From contig JAICVH010000019.1 of the NCBI GenBank assembly GCA_025935435.1, positions 1-13,599 of the forward strand: a DNA stretch of 13,599 nt, written 5' to 3'. This DNA comes from Burkholderiales bacterium (GTDB taxonomy: Bacteria; Pseudomonadota; Gammaproteobacteria; Burkholderiales; Casimicrobiaceae). A program made the position numbers and the translations under genes. How positions within the stretch are numbered: the stretch's first letter is position 1; every line of letters starts with the position of its first letter. This document shows positions 1 to 6,117 of this stretch, piece by piece. A model generated the notes under the pieces. That model was not told the DNA's origin, made no database searches, and saw nothing but the letters and a program-made list of their open reading frames with translations.

Positions 1-150
1 GATTTCAGCGATTGCGGACTCGCGCGGCTGCGTCAGCGCGAGCGCACGACCCGCGCGAGCAGCGCCTCCTTGCGCACGAAGCGCCGCGGACCTGCGTTCG
101 GTGCATGACACGAATGCTCGTTTCCCAGTCGACGATCGGGGAACGTCTTC

Positions 151-166
151 TGCAAGGCGCGTGCCC
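151..166 (-). promoter_or_regulatory. Sigma-54 (-24/-12) promoter P1, leftward, target off-window
   Basis: On the minus strand the sequence is GGGCACGCGCCTTGCA. Against the sigma-54 consensus TGGCACGN4TTGCW it matches 11 of 12 informative positions (only the first T differs) with exact spacing between the -24 GG and -12 GC. An inverted-repeat site lies about 74 bp upstream (234-247). Transcription would start near 140 and run off the left edge. Confidence 0.72.
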
Positions 167-233
167 CAATAGAAAAAACGTCGAATGTCCACGCGGATGC
201 GATGCGTATACCGCTAATGTGCGCGATCGGCTG

Positions 234-247
234 GCAATTCTTACCGG
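234..247 (+). promoter_or_regulatory. Putative activator-binding site UAS1
   Basis: GCAATTCTTACCGG, one of four related inverted repeats in the window (consensus GYAATTCYTAC followed by C/GG; symmetric core GYAA-N3-YTAC). It lies about 74 bp upstream of the -24 box of the leftward sigma-54 promoter P1, a normal distance for an enhancer of an NtrC-type activator. That the activator encoded at 1762-3201 binds it is inference. Confidence 0.55.
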
Positions 248-294
248 AAACGTTGAATGAGTGAACGCTGAAGACCGAGAATCGCCGAGCGTAT

Positions 295-1356
295 TCAGCC
301 GCTTGGCAGTTCGATGTCGAATCCCCGTTGCACGCCCGAGTCCTCGTGCAAGACGATGCTTCCCCCATGCGCCTCGATGATCAAGCGGCCGGCGCTTGCG
401 TTGGTATCACATGAGTCGATCGCACATCCGATGCGAAACATCGTCGTATGCAGATCGATCGGCAGCGTGGCAGTCGTCGCATCGATGCACATGTGCACAC
501 GAGCGTTGCCGCGCCGTTCCGCCCGCAGCCGGATCACGCCTCCCGGTTCTGCCGCATCCGCTACGCAGGCCGTCAGACCGAGCAGCGCGAGTTGCAATGC
601 ACGCGGATCTCCGCGAATCGTGAGCGCATCAGAAGGCGCGTCGACGTCTATGGCGAGCTCGTTCATCGTTGCCTCATGCCGCAACAAGCGCATCACGTCG
701 CGGAGCGCGGCGGAGACATCGACGGGAACCCAGCCCGCATCGACACCGTGCGCGAGCGCATCGATTTCGCCGAGACGCTCGGTGAGTCTCACGGTTTCGG
801 CCCGCAATACATCGAAGTGACGGCGCCAGCGCGCAGTCACATCGGCTGCGATGCCGCCGGTGTCGAGTCGTTCAAGACCCGCGCTCAACAGCGTCAACGT
901 CAACTGGAAATTGTTGAGCGGCCCCTTCGCTTCGTGTACGAGACCCGACAACGCGCGGCGGTGCGCTAGCGCCTCGCTCGCCAGGAACAGCGTGCGGTCG
1001 GTGGTGTCATCGACGCGGACGTCGCGCACGAGCACGATGTAGGCGCTATCGATGCGGTGGATCTCGAGCCGCAGCCTGCGCCGCGTCTCATCGGGCACGT
1101 CAAGCAGGAGTTGAAGCGGTTGATCGCCGGCGCGTACCGACGCCCATGCGTCGGCGCCGACACCGTCGGCGATGCGCTGCCACGCGGTGATCAGCGCCGC
1201 GTCCTCCGTTTCCCCGATTGCCTTGCGGGCGAGCGGGCTCGCGTAGCGGCACACGTCCCCGGGCCCAACGATCAGGACGCCGACCGGGAGCAGGCGCGCA
1301 AGGACCGCGCCCAACCGCAGGCCCGGATCGTGCAACGCGTCATCGGCAGGAACCAC
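295..1356 (-). CDS. Histidine-kinase-like sensor or phosphotransferase with degenerate ATP-binding domain
   Basis: A 353-residue cytoplasmic protein with no obvious membrane segment. Residues 15-115 look like a PAS-type sensory fold. The dimerisation/phosphoacceptor helix follows, with the H-box LVHEAKGPLNN and His141 intact. The C-terminal part resembles a HATPase domain, ending in the typical IIEAHGGSIVLHED stretch (326-339), but its ATP-binding motifs are lost: the N-box Asn position is Cys264, the G1 box is DATTAT (292-297) instead of DxGxG, and no GTGLGL-like G2 loop is present near 316-323. Kinase activity is therefore doubtful. It may act as a phosphotransferase or phosphatase in the manner of ChpT or Spo0B, which is inference. 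The start is a GTG, forced by an in-frame TAG 15 bases upstream, with AGGGA about 11 bases before it. It lies downstream of the sigma-54 activator on the same strand, which makes that protein the likely partner. Confidence 0.85.
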   Translation of the reverse strand: MVPADDALHDPGLRLGAVLARLLPVGVLIVGPGDVCRYASPLARKAIGETEDAALITAWQRIADGVGADAWASVRAGDQPLQLLLDVPDETRRRLRLEIHRIDSAYIVLVRDVRVDDTTDRTLFLASEALAHRRALSGLVHEAKGPLNNFQLTLTLLSAGLERLDTGGIAADVTARWRRHFDVLRAETVRLTERLGEIDALAHGVDAGWVPVDVSAALRDVMRLLRHEATMNELAIDVDAPSDALTIRGDPRALQLALLGLTACVADAAEPGGVIRLRAERRGNARVHMCIDATTATLPIDLHTTMFRIGCAIDSCDTNASAGRLIIEAHGGSIVLHEDSGVQRGFDIELPSG

Positions 1357-1387
1357 GTCCGTAGTTCCCTACTCGCGATGGGATACG

Positions 1388-1828
1388 ATGCCGCCGCACG
1401 CTGAACCACCCATCAAGCTGCTCATCGTCGACGACGATCCCGCCACCCGGGAATTGCTCGGCGAAGCTTTGGAGCATCGCGGCGCGAGCGTGCGTACGTC
1501 CGCGGATGGCGCCGAAGCGCAGCGCACGTTCGCGACCTGGCATCCGGACCTGGTCATTTCCGATCTCGGTATGCCCTGCATCGACGGTTATGAGCTGATC
1601 CGCCGCGTCCGCCGTCTGGCGCCCGAGCAGGGCGGCAGCACACCGGCCATCGCGTGTACCAGCTACTCGCGCGCGCAGGATCGCGAGCGCGCCATCCACG
1701 CCGGATACGACGCCGTGATCTGCAAACCGGTGGATCTCGATTTGCTCGTCAATACGATCGCTCACGTCGCAGGCGCACGCGGATTCGGCTCGGCCGGCAA
1801 CGTTCCGGAGGCTGGCACCGCACCCTGA
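1388..1828 (+). CDS. Single-domain response regulator (CheY-like receiver)
   Basis: A 146-residue protein that is one receiver domain plus a tail of about 20 residues with no output domain. The acidic pocket is Asp15-Asp17 (LLIVDDDP), the phosphoacceptor is Asp59 (PDLVISDLGMP), the switch Thr is Thr91 and the conserved Lys is Lys113 (CKP). All key residues are present, so phosphorylation is expected. Stand-alone receivers usually work in phosphorelays, as phosphate sinks or by protein-protein contact. The gene sits antisense in the 405-base space between two minus-strand genes: 31 bases from the GTG of the histidine-kinase-like gene, and overlapping the last 67 bases of the sigma-54 activator gene tail to tail. 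Its promoter must lie inside the kinase-like coding region. A GGGA lies five bases before the ATG. Confidence 0.9.
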   Translation: MPPHAEPPIKLLIVDDDPATRELLGEALEHRGASVRTSADGAEAQRTFATWHPDLVISDLGMPCIDGYELIRRVRRLAPEQGGSTPAIACTSYSRAQDRERAIHAGYDAVICKPVDLDLLVNTIAHVAGARGFGSAGNVPEAGTAP

Positions 1829-3201
1829 CTGCCGTCGGGCGCGCCGGCGCGGGCGAGGTCGGCTCCGGTCTCGTACGCGCGCAACCGGTTGTAGAGCGTC
1901 TTGACGCTGATGCCGAGAATTTCGGCGGCGGCTTCCTTCGTGTGCGTGTGCTGAACGGTTGCGAGGATGAGCCGCTTCTCGACCGCATCGATCCGGTCGC
2001 CGACGCCGATCTGAAACGAGCGGCCGCTGAAGTCCGCCGCGAGCGTCGCCTCCTGCGAGAGCCCGATCTGCGTGATCCAATCACCGTCGGTCATGATGAA
2101 CGCGCGATGGATGGCATTGGACAGTTCGCGCACGTTTCCGGGCCAGTGATAGCGCTTCAACCGATCGATCGCCGCCGGCGTCAATGCCTTGTTTGCGTTG
2201 CCGCGCTTGTTGAGCTGCGCCAGAAAGTGGTTGGCCAGGAGTTCGATATCCTCGCTTCGCTCGCGTAACGGCGGCACGTATAGCGGAAACACCTGCAGAC
2301 GATAGAGCAGGTCCTTGCGTAGCTTGCCGGTGGCCACCGCGTCGTGTGGATTGCGGTTCGTCGCCGCGAGCATGCGAACGTCGGTGTCGATCGGACGGTC
2401 GGAGCCGACGCGGCTGACGGTCTGCGTCTCGAGCACGCGCAGCAGTTTGACCTGCAGGTCCATCGGCATTTCGGTGATCTCGTCGAGGAACAGCGTGCCG
2501 CCATGCGCGCGCTCGAAATAGCCGCGATGCTGGCGATTGGCCCCGGTGAAACTGCCTTTCTCGTGCCCGAACAGCTCGCTTTCGATGATCTGCGGTGAAA
2601 TCGCGCCGCAGTTGATCGCCAGGAACGGGCGCAAGCGGCGCCGGCTCACCTCGTGGATCGTCTGCGCGACGATCTCCTTCCCCGTTCCACTCTCGCCGGT
2701 GATCAGCACGGTCGCGCCGGTAGGTGCGACGCGGCCGATCTGATCGTACAGTCGCTGCATCGGTGCCGAGCCGCCTACGAGCCTCCCGTAGTGGCCGAGC
2801 GAGCGAAGTTCCGAGCGCAGATCCTTGACTTCCGCCGACAGCTCCGGCGGCCTCGCAACACGCGACAGCACACCGCGCAGATGTGCAAAGTTGATCGGCT
2901 TCAGCAGGTAATCGTTGGCGCCATGACGCATCGCCTCGATCGAGCTTTCGAGCGTCGCGTGCCCGGTGATGACGACGACTTGCGTTTCCAGCTGCCGCGC
3001 TGCTGCATCGCGCAACAGTTCGAGGCCGTTGCCATCGGGCAGGACGAGATCGAGCAGGATGACGTCGGGCGCCGCGGCGAGCAGGTCACGTGCGGTCTCG
3101 AGCGAATCGGCGCACGCCGTCGTGAAGCCCTGGCCTCGCACGAGTTCGGCCAATGCTTCGGCGGCGTTGGAGTCGTCATCGACAATGAGCGCGTGCGGCA
3201 T
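1762..3201 (-). CDS. NtrC-type sigma-54-dependent response regulator
   Basis: A 479-residue enhancer-binding protein with the three classical domains. The receiver (about 1-118) has Asp8-Asp10, phosphoacceptor Asp51 (ILLDLVLP), Thr79 and Lys101. The AAA+ domain (about 141-370) has Walker A GESGTGKE (169-176), the sigma-54 contact loop as GSFTGA (216-221; the usual form is GAFTGA), Walker B GTLFLDE (235-241) and arginine-finger-region sequence LLYRLQVFPL. A Fis-type helix-turn-helix lies at about 422-442 (KEAAAEILGISVKTLYNRL), followed by a 35-residue Pro/Ala-rich tail. It should bind DNA upstream of sigma-54 promoters and remodel the closed complex by ATP hydrolysis. Its own gene is preceded by a moderate sigma-54 promoter and a palindromic site, which suggests autoregulation. 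No strong ribosome binding site is seen before the ATG. The closest named relatives would be NtrC, ZraR or AtoC types; the signal cannot be read from sequence. Confidence 0.96.
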   Translation of the reverse strand: MPHALIVDDDSNAAEALAELVRGQGFTTACADSLETARDLLAAAPDVILLDLVLPDGNGLELLRDAAARQLETQVVVITGHATLESSIEAMRHGANDYLLKPINFAHLRGVLSRVARPPELSAEVKDLRSELRSLGHYGRLVGGSAPMQRLYDQIGRVAPTGATVLITGESGTGKEIVAQTIHEVSRRRLRPFLAINCGAISPQIIESELFGHEKGSFTGANRQHRGYFERAHGGTLFLDEITEMPMDLQVKLLRVLETQTVSRVGSDRPIDTDVRMLAATNRNPHDAVATGKLRKDLLYRLQVFPLYVPPLRERSEDIELLANHFLAQLNKRGNANKALTPAAIDRLKRYHWPGNVRELSNAIHRAFIMTDGDWITQIGLSQEATLAADFSGRSFQIGVGDRIDAVEKRLILATVQHTHTKEAAAEILGISVKTLYNRLRAYETGADLARAGAPDGSQGAVPASGTLPAEPNPRAPAT

Positions 3202-3251
3202 AGGGCTTGCGCGGCGCAGAGTCCGCGCAGTTTGTGGATTGCGTCGACAAG

Positions 3252-3267
3252 CGCAAGGACCGTACCG
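3252..3267 (-). promoter_or_regulatory. Sigma-54-like promoter P3 of the activator gene
   Basis: On the minus strand the sequence is CGGTACGGTCCTTGCG. It matches 9 of 12 informative sigma-54 positions, including GG at -24, TTGC at -12 and exact spacing. Transcription would start near 3242, about 40 bases before the activator ATG. It is the weakest of the six matches in this window. The site at 3354-3367 is about 93 bp upstream. Confidence 0.5.
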
Positions 3268-3353
3268 AAGGGGGTGAAAAGGTACATGTGCCTGAATGCG
3301 CGTCGGATTCCCGCGATTGCTCGCTTATCTGTGCGCGGCCGACCGCTAGCTGC

Positions 3354-3367
3354 GTAATTATTACCGG
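3354..3367 (+). promoter_or_regulatory. Putative activator-binding site UAS2, shared by divergent promoters
   Basis: GTAATTATTACCGG; its core GTAATTATTAC is a perfect inverted repeat around a central base. It is centred about 93 bp from the -24 box of the activator promoter and about 146 bp from that of the lipoprotein promoter, so one bound activator could serve both. Binding is inferred from recurrence of the motif at three other sigma-54 promoter regions here. Confidence 0.58.
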
Positions 3368-3503
3368 CGTTCGATGAAATTTCAGCGCCGCGCGTGGGCG
3401 TATTGCTCGAGATTTGACGCGGCAGTGGGACGTTGTCAAATGGCGACGCGCTGTTTTTAAAGCGAAATATGAGGCCGCAATCATCTTGCGCGCGGCCTTC
3501 TCG

Positions 3504-3519
3504 TGGCACCGAATCTGCT
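3504..3519 (+). promoter_or_regulatory. Sigma-54 promoter P2 of the lipoprotein gene
   Basis: TGGCACCGAATCTGCT matches 10 of 12 informative positions of TGGCACGN4TTGCW, with exact GG-N10-GC spacing. The predicted start is near 3529 and the lipoprotein ATG is at 3563. The inverted repeat at 3354-3367 is upstream on the same face of the region. Confidence 0.72.
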
Positions 3520-3562
3520 AAATCTCGCAGTGCACGCTTCCTCAACCCGACTGGAGATCACG

Positions 3563-3991
3563 ATGCGAAGTCTTCCCCTCATCACACTGCTGTGCGCTGG
3601 CTTGACACTCGGCGTAGCCGGCTGTCAACGCGAAACGAATACACCTTCTTCGACGACTCCGCCGGTTGTGACACCGTCGCCATCGAGTTCCTCGTCGTCT
3701 TCGACGACAACGCCATCGACCCCCAGTGGTTCGACGTCGTCCAGCTCGTCGATGAGCCCGAGCACGTCGCCGTCGACATCGTCATCGCCGAGCACGTCGC
3801 CGTCGACATCGTCGTCGCCGACCACGTCGCCGTCGTCGTCGAGCCCATCGTCGTCCAGTTCGTCGTCGACGAGCCCGAGCACTTCATCGAGTGCAAGTTC
3901 GACCACGCCGCCGGCCGATGCGAGCTCGAATGCGACCGCGTCGCCAAATGCCGCGATGTCGAACACGGTGCCGAAGGACAAGGGCCAGTAA
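3563..3991 (+). CDS. Small Ser/Thr/Pro-rich lipoprotein
   Basis: A 142-residue protein of unrecognised family. Residues 1-20 form a lipoprotein signal peptide (MRSLPLITLLCAGLTLGVAG) with the lipobox VAGC and acylated Cys21, so it should be anchored in the inner or outer membrane facing the periplasm. Residues of about 27-110 are almost only Ser, Thr and Pro, with a 10-residue repeat of the type STSPSTSSSP, then an Ala/Asn-rich tail ending KDKGQ. There is no globular domain; an extended spacer or wall-spanning linker is plausible. The ATG at 3563 is chosen over an in-frame start 60 bases upstream, because GGAG lies six bases before it and because the longer form would bury the signal peptide and overlap the sigma-54 promoter. 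The upstream promoter implies control by sigma-54. Confidence 0.8.
   Translation: MRSLPLITLLCAGLTLGVAGCQRETNTPSSTTPPVVTPSPSSSSSSSTTTPSTPSGSTSSSSSMSPSTSPSTSSSPSTSPSTSSSPTTSPSSSSPSSSSSSSTSPSTSSSASSTTPPADASSNATASPNAAMSNTVPKDKGQ
3760..3849 (+). repeat. Tandem 30-bp repeat inside the lipoprotein gene
   Basis: Three consecutive 30-base units start at 3760, 3790 and 3820, each beginning with GAGCACGTCGCCGTCGACAT or a variant. The first two are nearly identical and the third has diverged. Each unit encodes ten residues of the Ser/Thr/Pro tract, so copy-number change by slippage would keep the frame. Shorter TCG-rich triplet runs flank it. Confidence 0.85.
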
Positions 3992-4003
3992 TCAACGTCT
4001 CGA

Positions 4004-4032
4004 TTGACAGATCGTTACGCGGGAAAGATAGT
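4004..4032 (+). promoter_or_regulatory. Sigma-70-type promoter for the GT4-DUF2334 pair
   Basis: A perfect -35 TTGACA (4004-4009), a 17-base spacer and a -10-like GATAGT (4027-4032). Transcription would start near 4039, giving a leader of about 125 bases before the glycosyltransferase ATG at 4164. No copy of the inverted repeat found at the sigma-54 promoters occurs here. Confidence 0.65.
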
Positions 4033-4045
4033 AGTGCGCGGGAAC

Positions 4046-4137
4046 GGGCCGTGAACCGGCCCGGCCGTCGCACCGGCAGTCGCCGCTGGACGGGACGATC
4101 CCGAACGACTCGCCGGTAGGCTCGTGCGGAGCGCACG
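4046..4137 (+). other. Hairpin-rich leader upstream of the GT4 gene
   Basis: Three short perfect inverted repeats lie in the predicted leader: GGGCCG/CGGCCC around a 5-base loop (4046-4062), CGGGA/TCCCG around 3 bases (4091-4103) and CGTGCG/CGCACG around GAG (4123-4137). None is followed by a T run, so they are not standard intrinsic terminators. They may structure the 5' leader or stop lipoprotein transcripts in a factor-dependent way. In GC-rich DNA such hairpins also arise by chance. Confidence 0.3.
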
Positions 4138-4163
4138 GGTCGCCGCCCCTCACGGTTCGACGG

Positions 4164-5285
4164 ATGCATTTGCTCGACGTCACGATGTTGTACGCGCCGA
4201 CCAGCGGCGGCGTTGTTCGTTATCTGCGAGCCAAGCATCGCTGGCTGCAGCAGCACACTGCCGTGCGCCATACGCTGCTCGTTCCGGCCGCCGCGGATTC
4301 ACTCGGTGGCTCCGGCGAACGCTATCTTCGCGCGCGGAAGCTCCGACCCCACGGTCACCGGTGGCCGTTCGCAGTCCGGCGATGGGCACGCGAAATACGC
4401 GCATGCCGGCCGGATCTGATCGAAGCCGGCGACGCCGGGCCTGAAGCCTGGGCGGCGCTGTCCGCAGCGCGGACGCTCGACGTGCCGCTGATCGCGTTTT
4501 GCCACAGCGACATCGTACGCATGGCGTCGCGGCGTTTCGGCCCGGCGGTCGGCGCGGCGGTGCAGACGTATGCACGCGAGTTCTACCGGCGCTGCGACCT
4601 CGTCATCGCACCCAGTGGGTTCATGCGTGATCGCCTTTCCGAGTGGGGCGTCGAACACGTGGTCGCGCGCCCCCTTGGGGTCGACGTCGACGCGTTTGCG
4701 CCGTCACGCCGCTCGAAAGCGCTCCGGCGCGAACTCGGCCTGCCCGCCCGCACGCGGCTGCTTGCGTATGCGGGCCGCTTTTCACGTGAAAAGAACATCG
4801 GCGTTCTGCTCGACGCATTTCGCGCGTTGGGGTCTCGCTATCACCTCGTGGTTGCGGGACCCGCTGCATCGCTCGACCTGCCGTCGAACGTGACACTGCT
4901 GCCGTTCCTGCACTCGTCACTCGAACTCGCCCGCATCCTCGCGAGCGCCGACGGCCTCGTGCACGCGGGAGACCAGGAAACCTTCGGGCTCGTCGTGCTC
5001 GAAGCGATGGCCTGTGGCCGCGGTGTCATCGCTGCCAATGCCGGCGCGATGCCGGAGCTGATCACACCGGATACCGGCGTCCTCGTGCCTCCGCGCGATG
5101 CGCAGGCGATGGCCGCTGGCATCGTGGAGTTCTACGAACGCAATCCGGATCGGCTCGGGCATCACGCGCGCGCACATGCCGAAAGAGATTTCAGCTGGGA
5201 CACCGCGATGCGCGGCTTGCTCGATCTCTACCGCGCAACGCTCGTCACGCGGCCGGCTCGCACGCCAGGCTATGCAACGTCCTGA
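4164..5285 (+). CDS. GT4-family glycosyltransferase
   Basis: A 373-residue GT-B fold retaining glycosyltransferase. The N-terminal acceptor domain starts MHLLDVTMLYAPTSGGVVRY with the Gly-rich loop at 14-16. The C-terminal donor domain has the sugar-nucleotide phosphate contacts in AGRFSREKN (Arg205, Lys210) and the EX7E motif as Glu272 and Glu280 in QETFGLVVLEAMACG. It has no membrane segment and probably works at the inner face of the cytoplasmic membrane, transferring a hexose such as mannose or glucose to a lipid or glycan; the actual substrate cannot be read. The ATG at 4164 has only a weak ribosome binding site. The gene overlaps the following DUF2334 gene by 14 bases, so the two are likely co-translated. 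A sigma-70-type promoter precedes it. Confidence 0.92.
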   Translation: MHLLDVTMLYAPTSGGVVRYLRAKHRWLQQHTAVRHTLLVPAAADSLGGSGERYLRARKLRPHGHRWPFAVRRWAREIRACRPDLIEAGDAGPEAWAALSAARTLDVPLIAFCHSDIVRMASRRFGPAVGAAVQTYAREFYRRCDLVIAPSGFMRDRLSEWGVEHVVARPLGVDVDAFAPSRRSKALRRELGLPARTRLLAYAGRFSREKNIGVLLDAFRALGSRYHLVVAGPAASLDLPSNVTLLPFLHSSLELARILASADGLVHAGDQETFGLVVLEAMACGRGVIAANAGAMPELITPDTGVLVPPRDAQAMAAGIVEFYERNPDRLGHHARAHAERDFSWDTAMRGLLDLYRATLVTRPARTPGYATS

Positions 5286-6117
5286 CGTCGCGGCCGACGC
5301 AGTCGTCGCGCTGCACGACGTCTCTCCCGGCACGTGGTGCGAGTGCAGCCGCCTGCTCTCGATGCTCGACGCCGCCGGCGCCGGCCCGATAACGCTGCTC
5401 ATCATCCCGGACCGTCATCATCGCGCGCCCGTGCGCGAGGACCGCGCATTCTGCCGAGCGATCGACGCGCGGCTGGCGCGGGGCGACGAGGCCGTATTGC
5501 ATGGGATGTATCACGTCGACGAAGCAGCGCCACCGCGCAGCCTGCGCGGGTTCGTCGAGCGGCGGCTGTTGACGCGCAGCGAAGGCGAGTTCGCCGCGCT
5601 GGCGAAGGACGCGGCCGCGTTCCGCATCGAAGCGGGCGTCGCGATGTTCCGCGCGCTTGGCTGGCCGCTCGCGGGATTCGTGCCGCCGGCATGGCTTGCC
5701 AGCGCAGAAACGCGCAGCGCGCTCACCGAATGCGCGCATCCGTTCCGCTACATGAGCGTGCGAAGCGGCCTCTACCATGTGCCGCAATGGCGGCTGGAAC
5801 GCACGGCCAATCTCTGTTACAGCCCGACGAATGCGTGGCGACGCGCGTACTCGCGGCTCGCGATCCGGCTCGAATCGCTGCGCGCGCGGCATGTGCCGCT
5901 GCTGCGCCTGTCGCTGCATCCGCAGGACGCGCGGGTTCCGCAGGTGTTGCGACACTGGGAAGTCCTGATCGAGCAGACGCTTGCGACGCGTCGCGTCGTG
6001 ACCAAGCGCGATTTCATGCTGGCGTCTACGCCGCGTGCAGGGCGTTCGGCTCCACCGGAGCGCGACGAACGCGTGGCCGCGCCTTCGAACGCGTCGCCGG
6101 TGCGCGCAACTTCCTGA
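5272..6117 (+). CDS. DUF2334 polysaccharide-deacetylase-like protein
   Basis: A 281-residue protein of the DUF2334 group, related to polysaccharide deacetylases (carbohydrate esterase 4-like TIM barrel). The motif ALHDVSPG places the catalytic-type His15-Asp16 near the start. HGMYHVD gives His77 and His81 as likely metal ligands. GFVPPAWLAS (135-144) and LSLHPQD (214-220) match the later barrel motifs of this group. The expected role is removal of acetyl groups from a glycan or a related hydrolysis; substrates are not established for most members. There is no signal peptide with the start at 5272. That ATG overlaps the end of the glycosyltransferase gene by 14 bases, and a longer in-frame start at 5098 would lie deep inside that gene. 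The last 92 bases overlap the topoisomerase gene tail to tail, beyond the conserved domain of each. Confidence 0.85.
   Translation: MQRPDVAADAVVALHDVSPGTWCECSRLLSMLDAAGAGPITLLIIPDRHHRAPVREDRAFCRAIDARLARGDEAVLHGMYHVDEAAPPRSLRGFVERRLLTRSEGEFAALAKDAAAFRIEAGVAMFRALGWPLAGFVPPAWLASAETRSALTECAHPFRYMSVRSGLYHVPQWRLERTANLCYSPTNAWRRAYSRLAIRLESLRARHVPLLRLSLHPQDARVPQVLRHWEVLIEQTLATRRVVTKRDFMLASTPRAGRSAPPERDERVAAPSNASPVRATS

Larger units (their letters stand above)
1..294. other. Left-edge non-coding region with sigma-54 control elements
   Basis: I find no convincing gene here. The short open frames on both strands have no matching ribosome binding site and no recognisable protein. A 35-codon frame open from base 1 to a TGA at 106-108 (plus) could be the tail of a gene entering from the left, but its composition is uninformative. 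What can be supported is regulatory: a leftward sigma-54 promoter at 151-166 and an inverted-repeat site at 234-247. The gene driven by that promoter should start to the left of the window, or with a weak start inside the first 100 bases. Confidence 0.5.
3202..3562. promoter_or_regulatory. Divergent control region between activator and lipoprotein genes
   Basis: This 361-base stretch has no gene I can support. It holds a leftward sigma-54-like promoter (3252-3267), a central inverted repeat (3354-3367), a perfect 10-base palindrome TGAAATTTCA (3375-3384), AT-rich DNA around 3452-3470 that could ease bending, and a rightward sigma-54 promoter (3504-3519). The rightward leader is short, about 34 bases from the predicted start near 3529 to the lipoprotein ATG. 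Confidence 0.65.

Noticed and set aside
12..260. 82-codon plus-strand open frame at the left edge
   Set aside because: No ribosome binding site, no recognisable domain, Arg-rich shadow-like composition, and it covers both the sigma-54 promoter and its upstream site.
3760..3849. Repeats as a CRISPR array
   Set aside because: The units are contiguous with no spacers, lie in the reading frame of the lipoprotein and encode its Ser/Thr/Pro repeat.
3625..3981. 118-codon acidic minus-strand frame with Asp/Gly repeats opposite the lipoprotein gene
   Set aside because: It mirrors the TCG-rich repeat tract of the lipoprotein gene. It lacks a ribosome binding site, while the plus strand has a promoter, ribosome binding site and lipobox.
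4057..4072. CGGCCCGGCCGTCGCA as a sigma-54 promoter for the GT4 gene
   Set aside because: GG and GC spacing fits, but A5 and the TT of TTGC are poorly matched, the region is very GC-rich, there is no palindromic site upstream, and a better sigma-70 promoter is adjacent.
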